Shown here: positions 1 through 7,506 of the stretch, in pieces | Layout of the letters: the number at the start of each line of letters is the position of its first letter | Position numbering within the stretch: position 1 is the first letter of the stretch | Made by a program: the position numbers and the translations under genes | The notes under the pieces: model-generated | Seen by the model: the letters and a program-made list of their open reading frames with translations, nothing else | What the model was told of the DNA's origin: nothing | Database searches by the model: none | Assembly: GCA_013335235.1 (NCBI GenBank) | Contig: JAAXVZ010000006.1 | Location: 1 to 15,333 of the forward strand | DNA: 15,333 nt | Reading direction: 5' to 3' | DNA from: Nanobdellota archaeon | Lineage (GTDB): Archaea > Nanobdellota > Nanobdellia > Woesearchaeales > GW2011-AR15

Positions 1-141
1 GCCGGCAAGAAGCCCGAGCGCAGGCCGTAGGCGACCACCGCCAGCGCGACGCTCGAGAGCAGCGCTGCGAAGATGGCCCCGCGGCGGTAGAGCAGCACCG
101 CGGCGGTGACCACCGCCAGCGGGAACATGAACAGCACGCCT
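1..141 (-). other. Foreign high-GC fragment, partial membrane-protein coding sequence (probable chimeric join)
   Basis: G+C is about 75% over bases 1-120 and drops to about 48% in the 60 bases after 140. Read on the minus strand from 140 down to 3, the stretch is one open frame of 46 codons in which nearly every third base is G or C. It encodes a hydrophobic protein piece with residues such as FPLAVVTAAVLL, then YRRG, then a second hydrophobic run. That is typical of a multi-spanning membrane protein from a high-GC bacterium, for example a sensor-kinase membrane region, but the family cannot be named from 46 residues. The rest of the window is archaeal in style at about 45% G+C. I infer an assembly or library chimera with the joint near base 141. 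A true recent insertion is possible but less likely because the fragment has neither gene end. Confidence 0.7.
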
Positions 142-3126
142 GTCCAGGGATATGCTGTCAGCAAAGCAGAGTCTTCCCTTGTACTTACCCTGAACGGAAG
201 CCAGTCAAACTACACAATAATGGAAGGGGTGAGCATCGATATCAATGCCACAAGGACATCTGGTGAAGGCAGCCTTACGCTATACCTTGAGGGCATACTC
301 CTGGACACAGATATAAATATCACCAACAACCAGCTGTTCGCCTCAATGGGAGAATACAATGTTACTGCCATGTATGCAGCGACAGAGAACTATTCTTCCT
401 CTGAGAAAACCTATTTTGTGACTGTGCTTGATTCAAATCCTCCGCAGTTAACAATAAACAACGCCCTTGGCAATGATTCTGTAATCTCAAATTCCAGCTA
501 TCTGCTGAATATAACGACAAATGAGAAGGCCAACTGCACAGGGTATCTTTGCAGTATAGGCAGCTGCAACTCAAGCACCATGGCGACAACAGATAGCTAT
601 AAGCACACCGCAACGCTGTATCTGTCGAGCCAGACATATGACATAAATATCTCATGCATCGACTTGACACAGCTCACAGGGAACGCAAGCATGGTTAACA
701 TCAGCGTAGACAGGAGTTCGCCGGCTATATCATTTACCTCGCCATCTTCAGGATCTACTGAAAACGCCGGTACGGTGGATATCAATTACACTATTGTAGA
801 GTCCCATCTGGACAAGGCGTGGATAATAAGGAATTCGAACAGCACAAAGTTCTATACCTCTGGCGGAGGCATAAGCATGGCCTTTGCACCCGGGCTGCAA
901 TCTATTACGCTATACGCAAATGATACGGTCGGGAATATTGGGTCATCAAGCCTTACCTTTTATGTCAATGCAACACTCTCTCCGGCACAATGGGTTGAAG
1001 ATATATCTTCCAGGCTAGGTGCATCAGGGGATGTGCAGCTCCTGAACTCAAGCAATCTGGTCCCATCGGCAATAGATATGGGTCCGACAGTCACGATTGA
1101 GATCAACCTGACAGATTCACAGCTCATGGTCCCGAATTTCACTGCGCAGGTAGCCACATGGGAGTTCTACTTCGATGTCGACGATGATGACGCGCAGTTT
1201 GAGTCAGACATATCCTCTAGTATAGGAGAGACTCCGCTAGAGTATGTTATAGTGAGCAATTTCACAGGATTCATCCCCCAGGATAGTGATTATTATGGAA
1301 GGATGGAACTTCCCGGAAGATATGATTACCTCTACTATTGCAGCGGGAACACTTCTACATGCGGGAAGATAACCTCTTCTTGTTCAGGGACTTATACTAT
1401 AGCCTCTGCGACAGCCTGTTATGTGCTAGGGAATGATTCAGTTATCTACGTTCCTCACTTCAGTTCAGTCTTCGGGATAAATGATACTACCTATCCTGCG
1501 CTTTCTGTCCTTTCTCCGGCAAACCACTCTGTGCAGAGCAACAGCGTTTTTTATCTCAACTTCACGGTTAATGAGACCAACCCGCACACAACAACTTTCT
1601 GCAATTACACACTGAACAATGGCACAGATACACATTCAGACCTTGATATAGATACTGCAGACCTCACTGCGACAGGGACCTTGTACATTGGCTACATCCA
1701 GCTATATAATGTTAGGAACGGCAATTACAACCTTACAATCTCATGCAAGGATCTCAAAGGCCAGGCAACGACGAAGAAACTCAATATCTCGGTTGTTGAT
1801 ACAGTGAGGCCTGTCATAACCAGTACAGAGCCAGAAGACGATGACATTAGCACATCCAGCGAGTCAAAGACTGTGGCACTTGGGGCGACAACAGATGAGA
1901 GAAGCATATGCAAGTATCATCCCTCAAATGTCGTATATGCTTCCATGTCGACATATCTTGGAAGCTCTTCTTCCTATAGCCTTACGCATACAGAGGATAT
2001 AACCTATGATTCAGACTCAGATGAAAGCTACTATATCGCATGCGTCGACATAAATAATGTAGAGACATTGGCCAGGTCACATGTCACATACACAGTAGAT
2101 GTAGGTTCAGGCAGCACAGGCGGCGGGTCAGATGATGACGATGACAGTGGCAGTTCTGGTGGCGGGGGAGGAGGCACAGGAGGCAATACAAATCCAGAGC
2201 CGCCGGCAAGATCAACGCAGGTCTGGAGAGATATGGCAGGCGGGGCATATACTTTTAATATTCCCTCATTGCAGATCGCATTCACAAATATATTTTTCAG
2301 CGTCCCGGCGGCACTGGAGGGGACCAGCCAGCTTACTGTAGAGAGAGTTGATAGCGTAGATTTTAGCCAGGTTCCTTTCAATCTCTATCAATACCTGAAG
2401 GTAGACAGGACAAATCTTGAGGGCATAACAGGAATAACTGTCAAGTTCAGGGTACCTAAGGCCTGGATCAGCTCAAAGAAGATTGACCCTGACAGCGTCA
2501 GGTTGTTTAGATATACAGACACATGGGACATGCTCACAACAAAGAAGCTGACTAATGATTCTCAGTATATTTATTATGAATCACAGGCTCCTGGCTTTTC
2601 ATACTTTGCAATAAGCGGCCAGCTTGCGGTCGAGTCTCCTATTGTCCCTGAGCCGCAGAAGCCTCCGACAGGGAATGTTATTGTCCCGACAGACGATAAC
2701 GGTGGAGAGGAAGAGACAGAGGAAGAGACAGAATCAACCAGTTCTGGATTAGGCTGGCTATGGTTCTTATTTGTCTTGATTATAATCAGTGGCGCTATCG
2801 GAGGGTTCTTCTATTACCAGCGCAGCGTCTCTGTGCTCTCTGACAAGGAGCTCAATGATCTTAGGGTATATGTGTCTAAATGCAAGGAAGAGGGTGTAGA
2901 GTTCAGCAACATAAAAGAGGCACTGAGAAAAGTAGGATGGTCTGAGGACATCATAACGCTCGTCATGCACGATGTTCATGTCCCGAGCGATGAGATAGAT
3001 AAGCTTGCTCAGTACATCAAGACCATGAAGGCTAAACGTGTGTCTGATACAGACATAGAGAACAATCTCAAGAAAGTAGGCTGGTCAAGCGACCTTATAG
3101 CAGAAGCGAGAAAGAAGATAAAGTAA
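142..3126 (+). CDS. Large cell-surface protein with PGF-pre-PGF domain, 5'-truncated
   Basis: An open frame runs from a GTG at 106 (1006 codons), but its first 12 codons lie in the foreign high-GC segment. The true gene therefore starts upstream of the joint and has lost its signal peptide; residue numbers count from 106. Residues about 13-665 form an ectodomain of Ig-like repeats, recognisable by recurring segments such as SSPAISFTSP and YPALSVLSPANHS, with roughly thirty N-x-S/T sequons and several Cys. An Asp- and Gly-rich hinge covers about 667-700. Residues about 700-850 match the PGF-pre-PGF domain of archaeal surface proteins (RSTQVW start, FSYFAISG end). An acidic Glu/Thr linker precedes a single membrane helix at about 882-905. 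Two 43-residue cytoplasmic repeats follow (916-958 and 964-1006), each ending in KVGWS-x-D. No PGF-CTERM anchor is visible. Role inferred: heavily glycosylated envelope or adhesion protein. No catalytic motif is seen. Confidence 0.8.
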   Translation, partial: VQGYAVSKAESSLVLTLNGSQSNYTIMEGVSIDINATRTSGEGSLTLYLEGILLDTDINITNNQLFASMGEYNVTAMYAATENYSSSEKTYFVTVLDSNPPQLTINNALGNDSVISNSSYLLNITTNEKANCTGYLCSIGSCNSSTMATTDSYKHTATLYLSSQTYDINISCIDLTQLTGNASMVNISVDRSSPAISFTSPSSGSTENAGTVDINYTIVESHLDKAWIIRNSNSTKFYTSGGGISMAFAPGLQSITLYANDTVGNIGSSSLTFYVNATLSPAQWVEDISSRLGASGDVQLLNSSNLVPSAIDMGPTVTIEINLTDSQLMVPNFTAQVATWEFYFDVDDDDAQFESDISSSIGETPLEYVIVSNFTGFIPQDSDYYGRMELPGRYDYLYYCSGNTSTCGKITSSCSGTYTIASATACYVLGNDSVIYVPHFSSVFGINDTTYPALSVLSPANHSVQSNSVFYLNFTVNETNPHTTTFCNYTLNNGTDTHSDLDIDTADLTATGTLYIGYIQLYNVRNGNYNLTISCKDLKGQATTKKLNISVVDTVRPVITSTEPEDDDISTSSESKTVALGATTDERSICKYHPSNVVYASMSTYLGSSSSYSLTHTEDITYDSDSDESYYIACVDINNVETLARSHVTYTVDVGSGSTGGGSDDDDDSGSSGGGGGGTGGNTNPEPPARSTQVWRDMAGGAYTFNIPSLQIAFTNIFFSVPAALEGTSQLTVERVDSVDFSQVPFNLYQYLKVDRTNLEGITGITVKFRVPKAWISSKKIDPDSVRLFRYTDTWDMLTTKKLTNDSQYIYYESQAPGFSYFAISGQLAVESPIVPEPQKPPTGNVIVPTDDNGGEEETEEETESTSSGLGWLWFLFVLIIISGAIGGFFYYQRSVSVLSDKELNDLRVYVSKCKEEGVEFSNIKEALRKVGWSEDIITLVMHDVHVPSDEIDKLAQYIKTMKAKRVSDTDIENNLKKVGWSSDLIAEARKKIK

Positions 3127-3573
3127 TTATTTTATCTTAAGCACATCGCCTATTGTGAATGATTCTTTTTTTAATTTAGTCATCTGCGGTTCAACTTCCT
3201 TCTCTTCGATAAGGGATATTCCAAGCTGTTTCTCTATCTTCCTTGCAAGGTCTATCGAAGGAGTATAAGTGCCTGACTCTATCTTGTGGATTATTGATTC
3301 CTTTTCTGACAGGAATTTCGCAAACTCATCCTGTTTCAGGCCTAGTTTTTCGCGCTTGTCTTTTATGAGCTTTGGATAGTCTTCGCGGATTATTTGGAGG
3401 ACCTCTTTTTCCTGTCTGGGTGCGGATACCCTCGGCCTCCTGTCGAACCTAGGTTCAGCTCTCTTAACCACAGAGCCGTAGGAGGTGCATTTTTGGCATA
3501 CTTTGAGTTCAACACCTTCAATCATCGTCGGTATAAGTGATGCATCAGTTCCACACATTTCACATGCTGTCAT
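3127..3573 (-). CDS. Archaeal multiprotein bridging factor 1 (aMBF1), zinc ribbon plus HTH
   Basis: The 148-aa product fits the usual length of archaeal MBF1, a basal-transcription or translation-associated factor; in archaea an association with the small ribosomal subunit has been reported. The N-terminal zinc ribbon has Cys4-x2-Cys7 and Cys26-x2-Cys29. A basic linker follows (residues 40-55, RFDRRPRVSAP). A Cro/C1-type helix-turn-helix spans about 67-122, with LGLKQDEFAKFL and IESGTYTPSIDLARKIEK typical of the family. The C-terminus ends in FTIGDVLKIK, the usual aMBF1 tail. The ATG at 3573 is preceded by GAGGGA about 8 bases upstream. The gene starts 1 base after the stop of the methyltransferase gene, so the two are probably cotranscribed. 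Its stop codon directly abuts that of the convergent surface-protein gene. Confidence 0.93.
   Translation of the reverse strand: MTACEMCGTDASLIPTMIEGVELKVCQKCTSYGSVVKRAEPRFDRRPRVSAPRQEKEVLQIIREDYPKLIKDKREKLGLKQDEFAKFLSEKESIIHKIESGTYTPSIDLARKIEKQLGISLIEEKEVEPQMTKLKKESFTIGDVLKIK
3163..3178 (+). terminator. Probable T-tract terminator of the surface-protein gene, inside the MBF1 coding region
   Basis: A run of seven T (3166-3172) followed by AATTTA lies 40 bases after the surface-protein stop codon on the plus strand. Archaeal RNA polymerase commonly terminates at such oligo-T runs. The site falls within the opposite-strand MBF1 gene because the two genes have no spacer. It is the nearest T-run after the stop. 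Confidence 0.35.
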
Positions 3574-3574
3574 G

Positions 3575-4723
3575 CTATTTCCCTCTTTCGAAATTTATTA
3601 TATTGAATGTCTCCTTGCCTTGAAATATACTATGGCTCTGAGTTATTTTAAACTTGTGATTCAGGGCAGCTTTCTCTATTAGGTCATAATCCCTAGTGAA
3701 CAGGATAATCTTTCCTTTTTTTTTAAGGAGGATTGCTGCCTGGCTAAAAAACTCGTCATATATCTTCTCAAGTGTCTCTGGATTTTTTGTCTTGGCTTGC
3801 CTCGGAGGATCGGTGATTATCATGTCAACACTGGCCTTTTCAAATTTCAGGTCAACCCACTCAAGGTCTATCTTTGACAGTTTCATGTATTTCTCAACGC
3901 CTGCAAGCTTTGCGTTCTTCTGTGTCGCTTTGAGAAACCTTAGCTGGTTATCGAAACCAAAAACACCAATCTCTGTCTCTTTCTGGCTCTCAAAGAAACC
4001 TTCTCTCTTGAAAAAATCAAAATTCGTGAATGCAAGCTTCTCCCGAGAGTAATAATGAGGAGATATCCCGGATGCTTTCAGGCCTAGCTCTATTGGGATG
4101 ACTCCTGAACCCATGAACGGGTCGATTATGGTCATGCCTGGCGATATATCCGCATGTGCTGCAAGTATCCCTCCGGTTGTCCCTTTGAGAGATTCTGGAT
4201 GATTGAACACCTTATATTGTCTCTTTGAAAGGTCTATGCCTGAGAAATCTACGCCAAAATAACCCTTATCATCATGTATTATTATCAGGAAGATCACTGT
4301 CGGGTCATCAATGTCGGTCTTTTGCCTGATATCATACCTTGCAATTGCAGTCTCTTTTATGAGAGATGCGGCATTTATCTCGATATCTACGCTGGTGAAT
4401 CCATGCTCTCCAGAGCGGATGCATGCAGTCCTGCATGTCTTCTCAGAGGAAAGCCATGCTTTTAGGTCTGCAGAATTTACAGATGACCTGAGGTTCTCCA
4501 ATGTTACTTCTATATCCTCAGAGACAATGAATTCAGAAAAAAGAGCCATTGCCTTGGAGATAGTCTGCGATCTGTAGCAGATCTCGCATAGCTGCATCTC
4601 TTCTTTAGTATCAAAAATCACTATGGAGTTCCCGATTTTTGCATTTTTTACTTTTGCTATCTCTTGTATCTCTTTCAGGCATATCTCCTCTGCGCCTTTG
4701 CTGGTGACAACAAGTGCTTGCAT
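3575..4723 (-). CDS. THUMP-domain class I RNA methyltransferase (UPF0020/Trm14-TrmG10-like)
   Basis: The 382-aa protein has an N-terminal THUMP-type RNA-binding region (about residues 45-160) and a Rossmann-fold methyltransferase domain (about 165-382). The family hallmark before the catalytic domain is present as KRQYKVFNHPESLKG (167-181). SAM-binding motif I is IDPFMGSGVIPIELG (200-214). Motif IV is TDPPR (304-308), where N2-guanosine methyltransferases of this group normally have an aromatic residue after the two prolines. The usual family reaction is N2-methylation of a tRNA guanosine (m2G6 for Trm14, G10 for TrmG10). The substrate here is not certain, and the Arg in motif IV is a reason for caution. 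The start at 4723 has a TATA box 27 bp upstream and no Shine-Dalgarno site, so the mRNA is probably leaderless. It heads a two-gene unit with MBF1. Confidence 0.85.
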   Translation of the reverse strand: MQALVVTSKGAEEICLKEIQEIAKVKNAKIGNSIVIFDTKEEMQLCEICYRSQTISKAMALFSEFIVSEDIEVTLENLRSSVNSADLKAWLSSEKTCRTACIRSGEHGFTSVDIEINAASLIKETAIARYDIRQKTDIDDPTVIFLIIIHDDKGYFGVDFSGIDLSKRQYKVFNHPESLKGTTGGILAAHADISPGMTIIDPFMGSGVIPIELGLKASGISPHYYSREKLAFTNFDFFKREGFFESQKETEIGVFGFDNQLRFLKATQKNAKLAGVEKYMKLSKIDLEWVDLKFEKASVDMIITDPPRQAKTKNPETLEKIYDEFFSQAAILLKKKGKIILFTRDYDLIEKAALNHKFKITQSHSIFQGKETFNIINFERGK

Positions 4724-4744
4724 GTCCCATTTAGAACTTATGGC

Positions 4745-4755
4745 TGTTTATAAGC
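4745..4755 (-). promoter_or_regulatory. TATA box for the methyltransferase-MBF1 unit
   Basis: On the minus strand the sequence reads GCTTATAAACA, centred about 27 bp before the ATG at 4723. Archaeal transcription starts about 26-27 bp after the TATA centre, which puts the start at or next to the A of the ATG, giving a leaderless transcript. A purine-rich BRE-like run (CGAAAAC) precedes it. Confidence 0.65.
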
Positions 4756-4790
4756 GTTTTCGGAAAAGACTAGAACCAGGACAGAACATA

Positions 4791-4800
4791 GCAAAAAATA
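4791..4800 (-). terminator. Oligo-T terminator after gyrA
   Basis: Directly after the gyrA stop codon the minus strand carries ATATTTTTTGC, a six-T run. It lies between gyrA and the TATA box of the next minus-strand unit, as expected for an archaeal T-tract terminator. No hairpin is evident. Confidence 0.45.
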
Positions 4801-7218
4801 TTATCTCGCAATCTTGGCAAGGTCAGCTATCTTGTCCCCTTCTTCCAGCTTCATCAGGGTGACTCCCTGCGTGTTCCTGCCTATGACAGATATGAATTTC
4901 GCGCTGGTCCTGATGACCTGGCCCTTCACAGAGATGAGCATCAATTCGTCCTCGTCCATGACTTCCTTGATTGAGACGACCTTTCCGTTCCTTTCTGTCG
5001 TCTTTATGTTGATGACTCCTGAACCGCCCCTGTTTATCAGCCTATAATCGCTTATGTCGCTCCTCTTTCCAAAGCCGTTCTCAGTCACTGTAAGGAGGCT
5101 CTTTGCCTCGTTTACGACAACCATGCCGACAACATCGTCTGTATGGCCGAGCCTTATCCCTATGACTCCTTGCGAGTATCTTGAAACCGCCCTGACATCT
5201 GTCTCATTGAACCTGACAGCGCTTCCTTCTGCCGTCCCGATCAAAAGCTGGTTATCGCCTTTTGTCATGACAACATCCACGACATCATCCCCTTCATTGA
5301 GGTTTATCGCCCAGATGCCGCCCTGCCTGGGATTGCTGTATTCCTCAAGGGCAGTCTTCTTCACAAGCCCTTTCTTAGTTGCAAAAACAAGATAAGTATC
5401 CGGAGTGAACTCCCTGACAGGTATGACTGCAGATATCTTCTCTCCAGGTTCGATCCCGACCAGGTTCACTATTGCAGTCCCTTTAGAATACCTTGAGTTC
5501 TCAGCTATCTTATAGACCTTGAGCCAGTATACTTTTCCTTTGTTAGTGAAAATCAGCAGGTATGAATGCGTGCTTGCGATGAACAAGTGCTCTAGGAAAT
5601 CCTCTTCCTTTGTCTCAGCGCCGATGACGCCTTTTCCGCCCCTGTTCTGCTGCTTATATTCTTCTAGAGGCATCCTCTTGACATAGCCAGAGTGAGAAAT
5701 CGTCACTGCGACATCCTCATCAGGTATGAGGTCCTCCATCTCCAGGTCTTCCTGGAACGCGATTATCTCTGTCTTCCTGTCATTGCCATATTTCTCGATG
5801 AGCTCTTCCTGCTCTTTTATGATTATCTTCAATATCTTTGCCCTGTCTGCAAGTATCTCTTCTAGTCCAGAGATAGTGACAAGGAGCCCGGCATGCTCAT
5901 CCCTTATGGATTTCTGCTCCATCGAGGCAAGCCTCTGCAGTCTCATGTCAAGGATAGCTTTGGACTGCTCGACAGACAGCTTGTAGTCTGTCATCAAGAC
6001 ATTCCTTGCCTCTTCTCCATTGAGAGAGCCTTTTATCTTTGCGATAATCGCATCGATGTTCTCAAGAGCGATTATGAGGCCGTCCAGGATATGCGCGCGC
6101 TCTTTTGCCTTCCTCAAGTCAAATTGGGTCCTTTTTGTTATGATATCGACCCTATGCTCTACAAAATGGTCAAGCATCCTTTTCAGGTTCATCGTCTTCG
6201 GCACATTATTGACCAGGGCAAGGAATCTTATGCCCATCGAGGATTCGCACCTAGAGTGCTTGTACAGTTGGTTTATGACAACCTCTGAGTTTGCATCTCT
6301 CTTCAAACCGATGACGACCCTCATCCCGTCCCTGTCAGACTCATCCCTAAGCTCACTTATCTCATTTATGACTTTTCTTTTTATCAGGTCAGCGATTTCT
6401 TCAATTAGTGTGGCCTTATTGACCATATAAGGGACTTCGGTTATTATCAGCGAGATCTTCCCTTTCTTGTCTTCGACATTTATCCTTGCCCGAATCCTTA
6501 TGCTTCCCCTTCCGGTGGTGTAGGCCTGTTTTGCGCCCATGTCGCCGCATAATAGCCCGCCTGTCGGGAAATCCGGGCCTTTGACGACTTCAGTCAGCTG
6601 CTGTATAGAGACTTCAGGATTCTCAATATTCATGATGATTGCTTTTGCAAGCTCTTTCAGGTTATGCGGTGGGATATTTGTCGCCATACCGACAGCGATA
6701 CCCTGTGATCCGTTCAGGAGCAGGTTCGGTATCTTGCTTGGAAGGATGACCGGCTCCTCGAGAGAGCCATCGAAGTTCGGCTGGAGGGATACAGTCTCTT
6801 TTTCAATATCAGCTAAAATTTCAGAAGATATCTTTGCAAGCCTTGCCTCTGTATACCTCATTGCAGCAGGCGAATCTCCGTCTATGCTTCCAAAATTACC
6901 TTGTCCCTCTATAAGAGGATACCTGAGTGTCCATTCCTGGGCAAGCCTCACTAGCGCGTCATAGACAGACGAATCTCCATGGGGATGCCATTTACCGAGG
7001 CAGTCTCCGACAATCCTTGCGCATTTCTTCGGCGCTTTTCCATGCTCGAGGCCAAGCTCAAGCATAGTGAACAGGACGCGCCTCTGGACCGGCTTCAGCC
7101 CGTCCCTTATATCTGGCAGCGCCCTTGCGACAATGACAGACATAGCATAATCAAGGAAATCAGACCTCAACTCATCCTCAATCACTGTGGGAATTACCCT
7201 TTCTGTCCCTTCTTCCAT
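4801..7218 (-). CDS. gyrA: DNA gyrase subunit A
   Basis: The 805-aa protein is a complete type IIA topoisomerase A subunit, which cleaves and rejoins both strands of DNA; with GyrB it introduces negative supercoils using ATP. The N-terminal breakage-reunion domain begins with IEDELRSDFLDYAMSVIVAR. The active-site tyrosine is Tyr122 in AMRYTEARL, the same number as in E. coli. The quinolone-resistance region reads HPHGDSSVYDAL (78-89), with Ser83 and Asp87 as in drug-sensitive bacterial enzymes. The C-terminal beta-pinwheel domain (about 500-805) contains the GyrA box as QNRGGKG (524-530), which separates gyrase from topoisomerase IV. The family is bacterial in origin and was acquired by several archaeal groups. 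It is shorter than E. coli GyrA (875 aa) and lacks the acidic tail. No gyrB is adjacent; the neighbours are a methyltransferase gene and an unrecognised small gene. Confidence 0.97.
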   Translation of the reverse strand: MEEGTERVIPTVIEDELRSDFLDYAMSVIVARALPDIRDGLKPVQRRVLFTMLELGLEHGKAPKKCARIVGDCLGKWHPHGDSSVYDALVRLAQEWTLRYPLIEGQGNFGSIDGDSPAAMRYTEARLAKISSEILADIEKETVSLQPNFDGSLEEPVILPSKIPNLLLNGSQGIAVGMATNIPPHNLKELAKAIIMNIENPEVSIQQLTEVVKGPDFPTGGLLCGDMGAKQAYTTGRGSIRIRARINVEDKKGKISLIITEVPYMVNKATLIEEIADLIKRKVINEISELRDESDRDGMRVVIGLKRDANSEVVINQLYKHSRCESSMGIRFLALVNNVPKTMNLKRMLDHFVEHRVDIITKRTQFDLRKAKERAHILDGLIIALENIDAIIAKIKGSLNGEEARNVLMTDYKLSVEQSKAILDMRLQRLASMEQKSIRDEHAGLLVTISGLEEILADRAKILKIIIKEQEELIEKYGNDRKTEIIAFQEDLEMEDLIPDEDVAVTISHSGYVKRMPLEEYKQQNRGGKGVIGAETKEEDFLEHLFIASTHSYLLIFTNKGKVYWLKVYKIAENSRYSKGTAIVNLVGIEPGEKISAVIPVREFTPDTYLVFATKKGLVKKTALEEYSNPRQGGIWAINLNEGDDVVDVVMTKGDNQLLIGTAEGSAVRFNETDVRAVSRYSQGVIGIRLGHTDDVVGMVVVNEAKSLLTVTENGFGKRSDISDYRLINRGGSGVINIKTTERNGKVVSIKEVMDEDELMLISVKGQVIRTSAKFISVIGRNTQGVTLMKLEEGDKIADLAKIAR

Positions 7219-7246
7219 ATAACCTTCAGAACCCCTATTTTATCCT

Positions 7247-7277
7247 CTATAAATATGAATTTTTGGGGATTTAAATA
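7247..7277 (-). promoter_or_regulatory. Promoter region of gyrA with two possible TATA boxes
   Basis: On the minus strand two TATA-like elements occur before the gyrA ATG: ATATTTATAG (7247-7257, predicted start about 8 bases before the ATG) and TATTTAAAT (7269-7277, predicted start about 28 bases before the ATG). A weak GAAGGT lies 3-4 bases before the ATG, so only the outer TATA box would place a Shine-Dalgarno-like site well inside the leader. The sequence alone does not decide between them. Confidence 0.45.
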
Positions 7278-7398
7278 GGTTTGGGTTATGATGGCAAAAA
7301 GATGCAAATTGAGAAGCTTAATATATACGAAAATACTACTTATATTTGTGCTACTACAATCCTTCGCTAGTTTTTTCTTCTTTAGTTTTTGATAGTTG

Positions 7399-7473
7399 CC
7401 TTGCCATAACGCGGGCCTGAGCCTGGTCTGAAACACCATTGTCGATGCGCGGAAAAGCAGGGGAATTCTAACA
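7399..7473 (+). ncRNA. Candidate structured RNA or 5'-leader element before the 103-aa gene
   Basis: This GC-richer patch sits in an otherwise AT-rich spacer. Three nested pairings can be drawn: CCTTGC (7399-7404) with GCAGGG (7457-7462), CGCG (7410-7413) with CGCG (7448-7451), and TGGT (7424-7427) with ACCA (7435-7438). A T-rich tract (7371-7380 and 7386-7390) lies just before it, and possible TATA boxes lie at 7317-7329 and 7336-7346, so transcription into the downstream gene would include this element in a leader of about 140 bases. It matches no riboswitch class that I recognise. The dyad symmetry also exists on the other strand, so strand assignment is an inference from the downstream gene. 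Confidence 0.25.
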
Positions 7474-7506
7474 GTAATATCATAAAAAATCAATGGAGGA
7501 ATAAAA

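Noticed and set aside
2031..2381. Minus-strand 116-codon frame with proline runs inside the surface-protein gene
   Set aside because: It is the antisense shadow of the Gly/Asp-rich hinge; the plus frame has domain matches and sequons.
7357..7467. Minus-strand 37-codon open stretch that reads like a protein (ending SKTKEEKTSEGL)
   Set aside because: It has no start codon except an internal ATG leaving 17 residues, and an in-frame stop closes its 5' side. A decayed gene end is possible but not supportable.
7399..7473. Archaeal H/ACA guide RNA
   Set aside because: The stem-loop with a following ACA was tempting, but the distance from the upper stem to ACA is about 19 bases instead of 14-16, the would-be guide arms are A-rich, and no clear kink-turn is seen.
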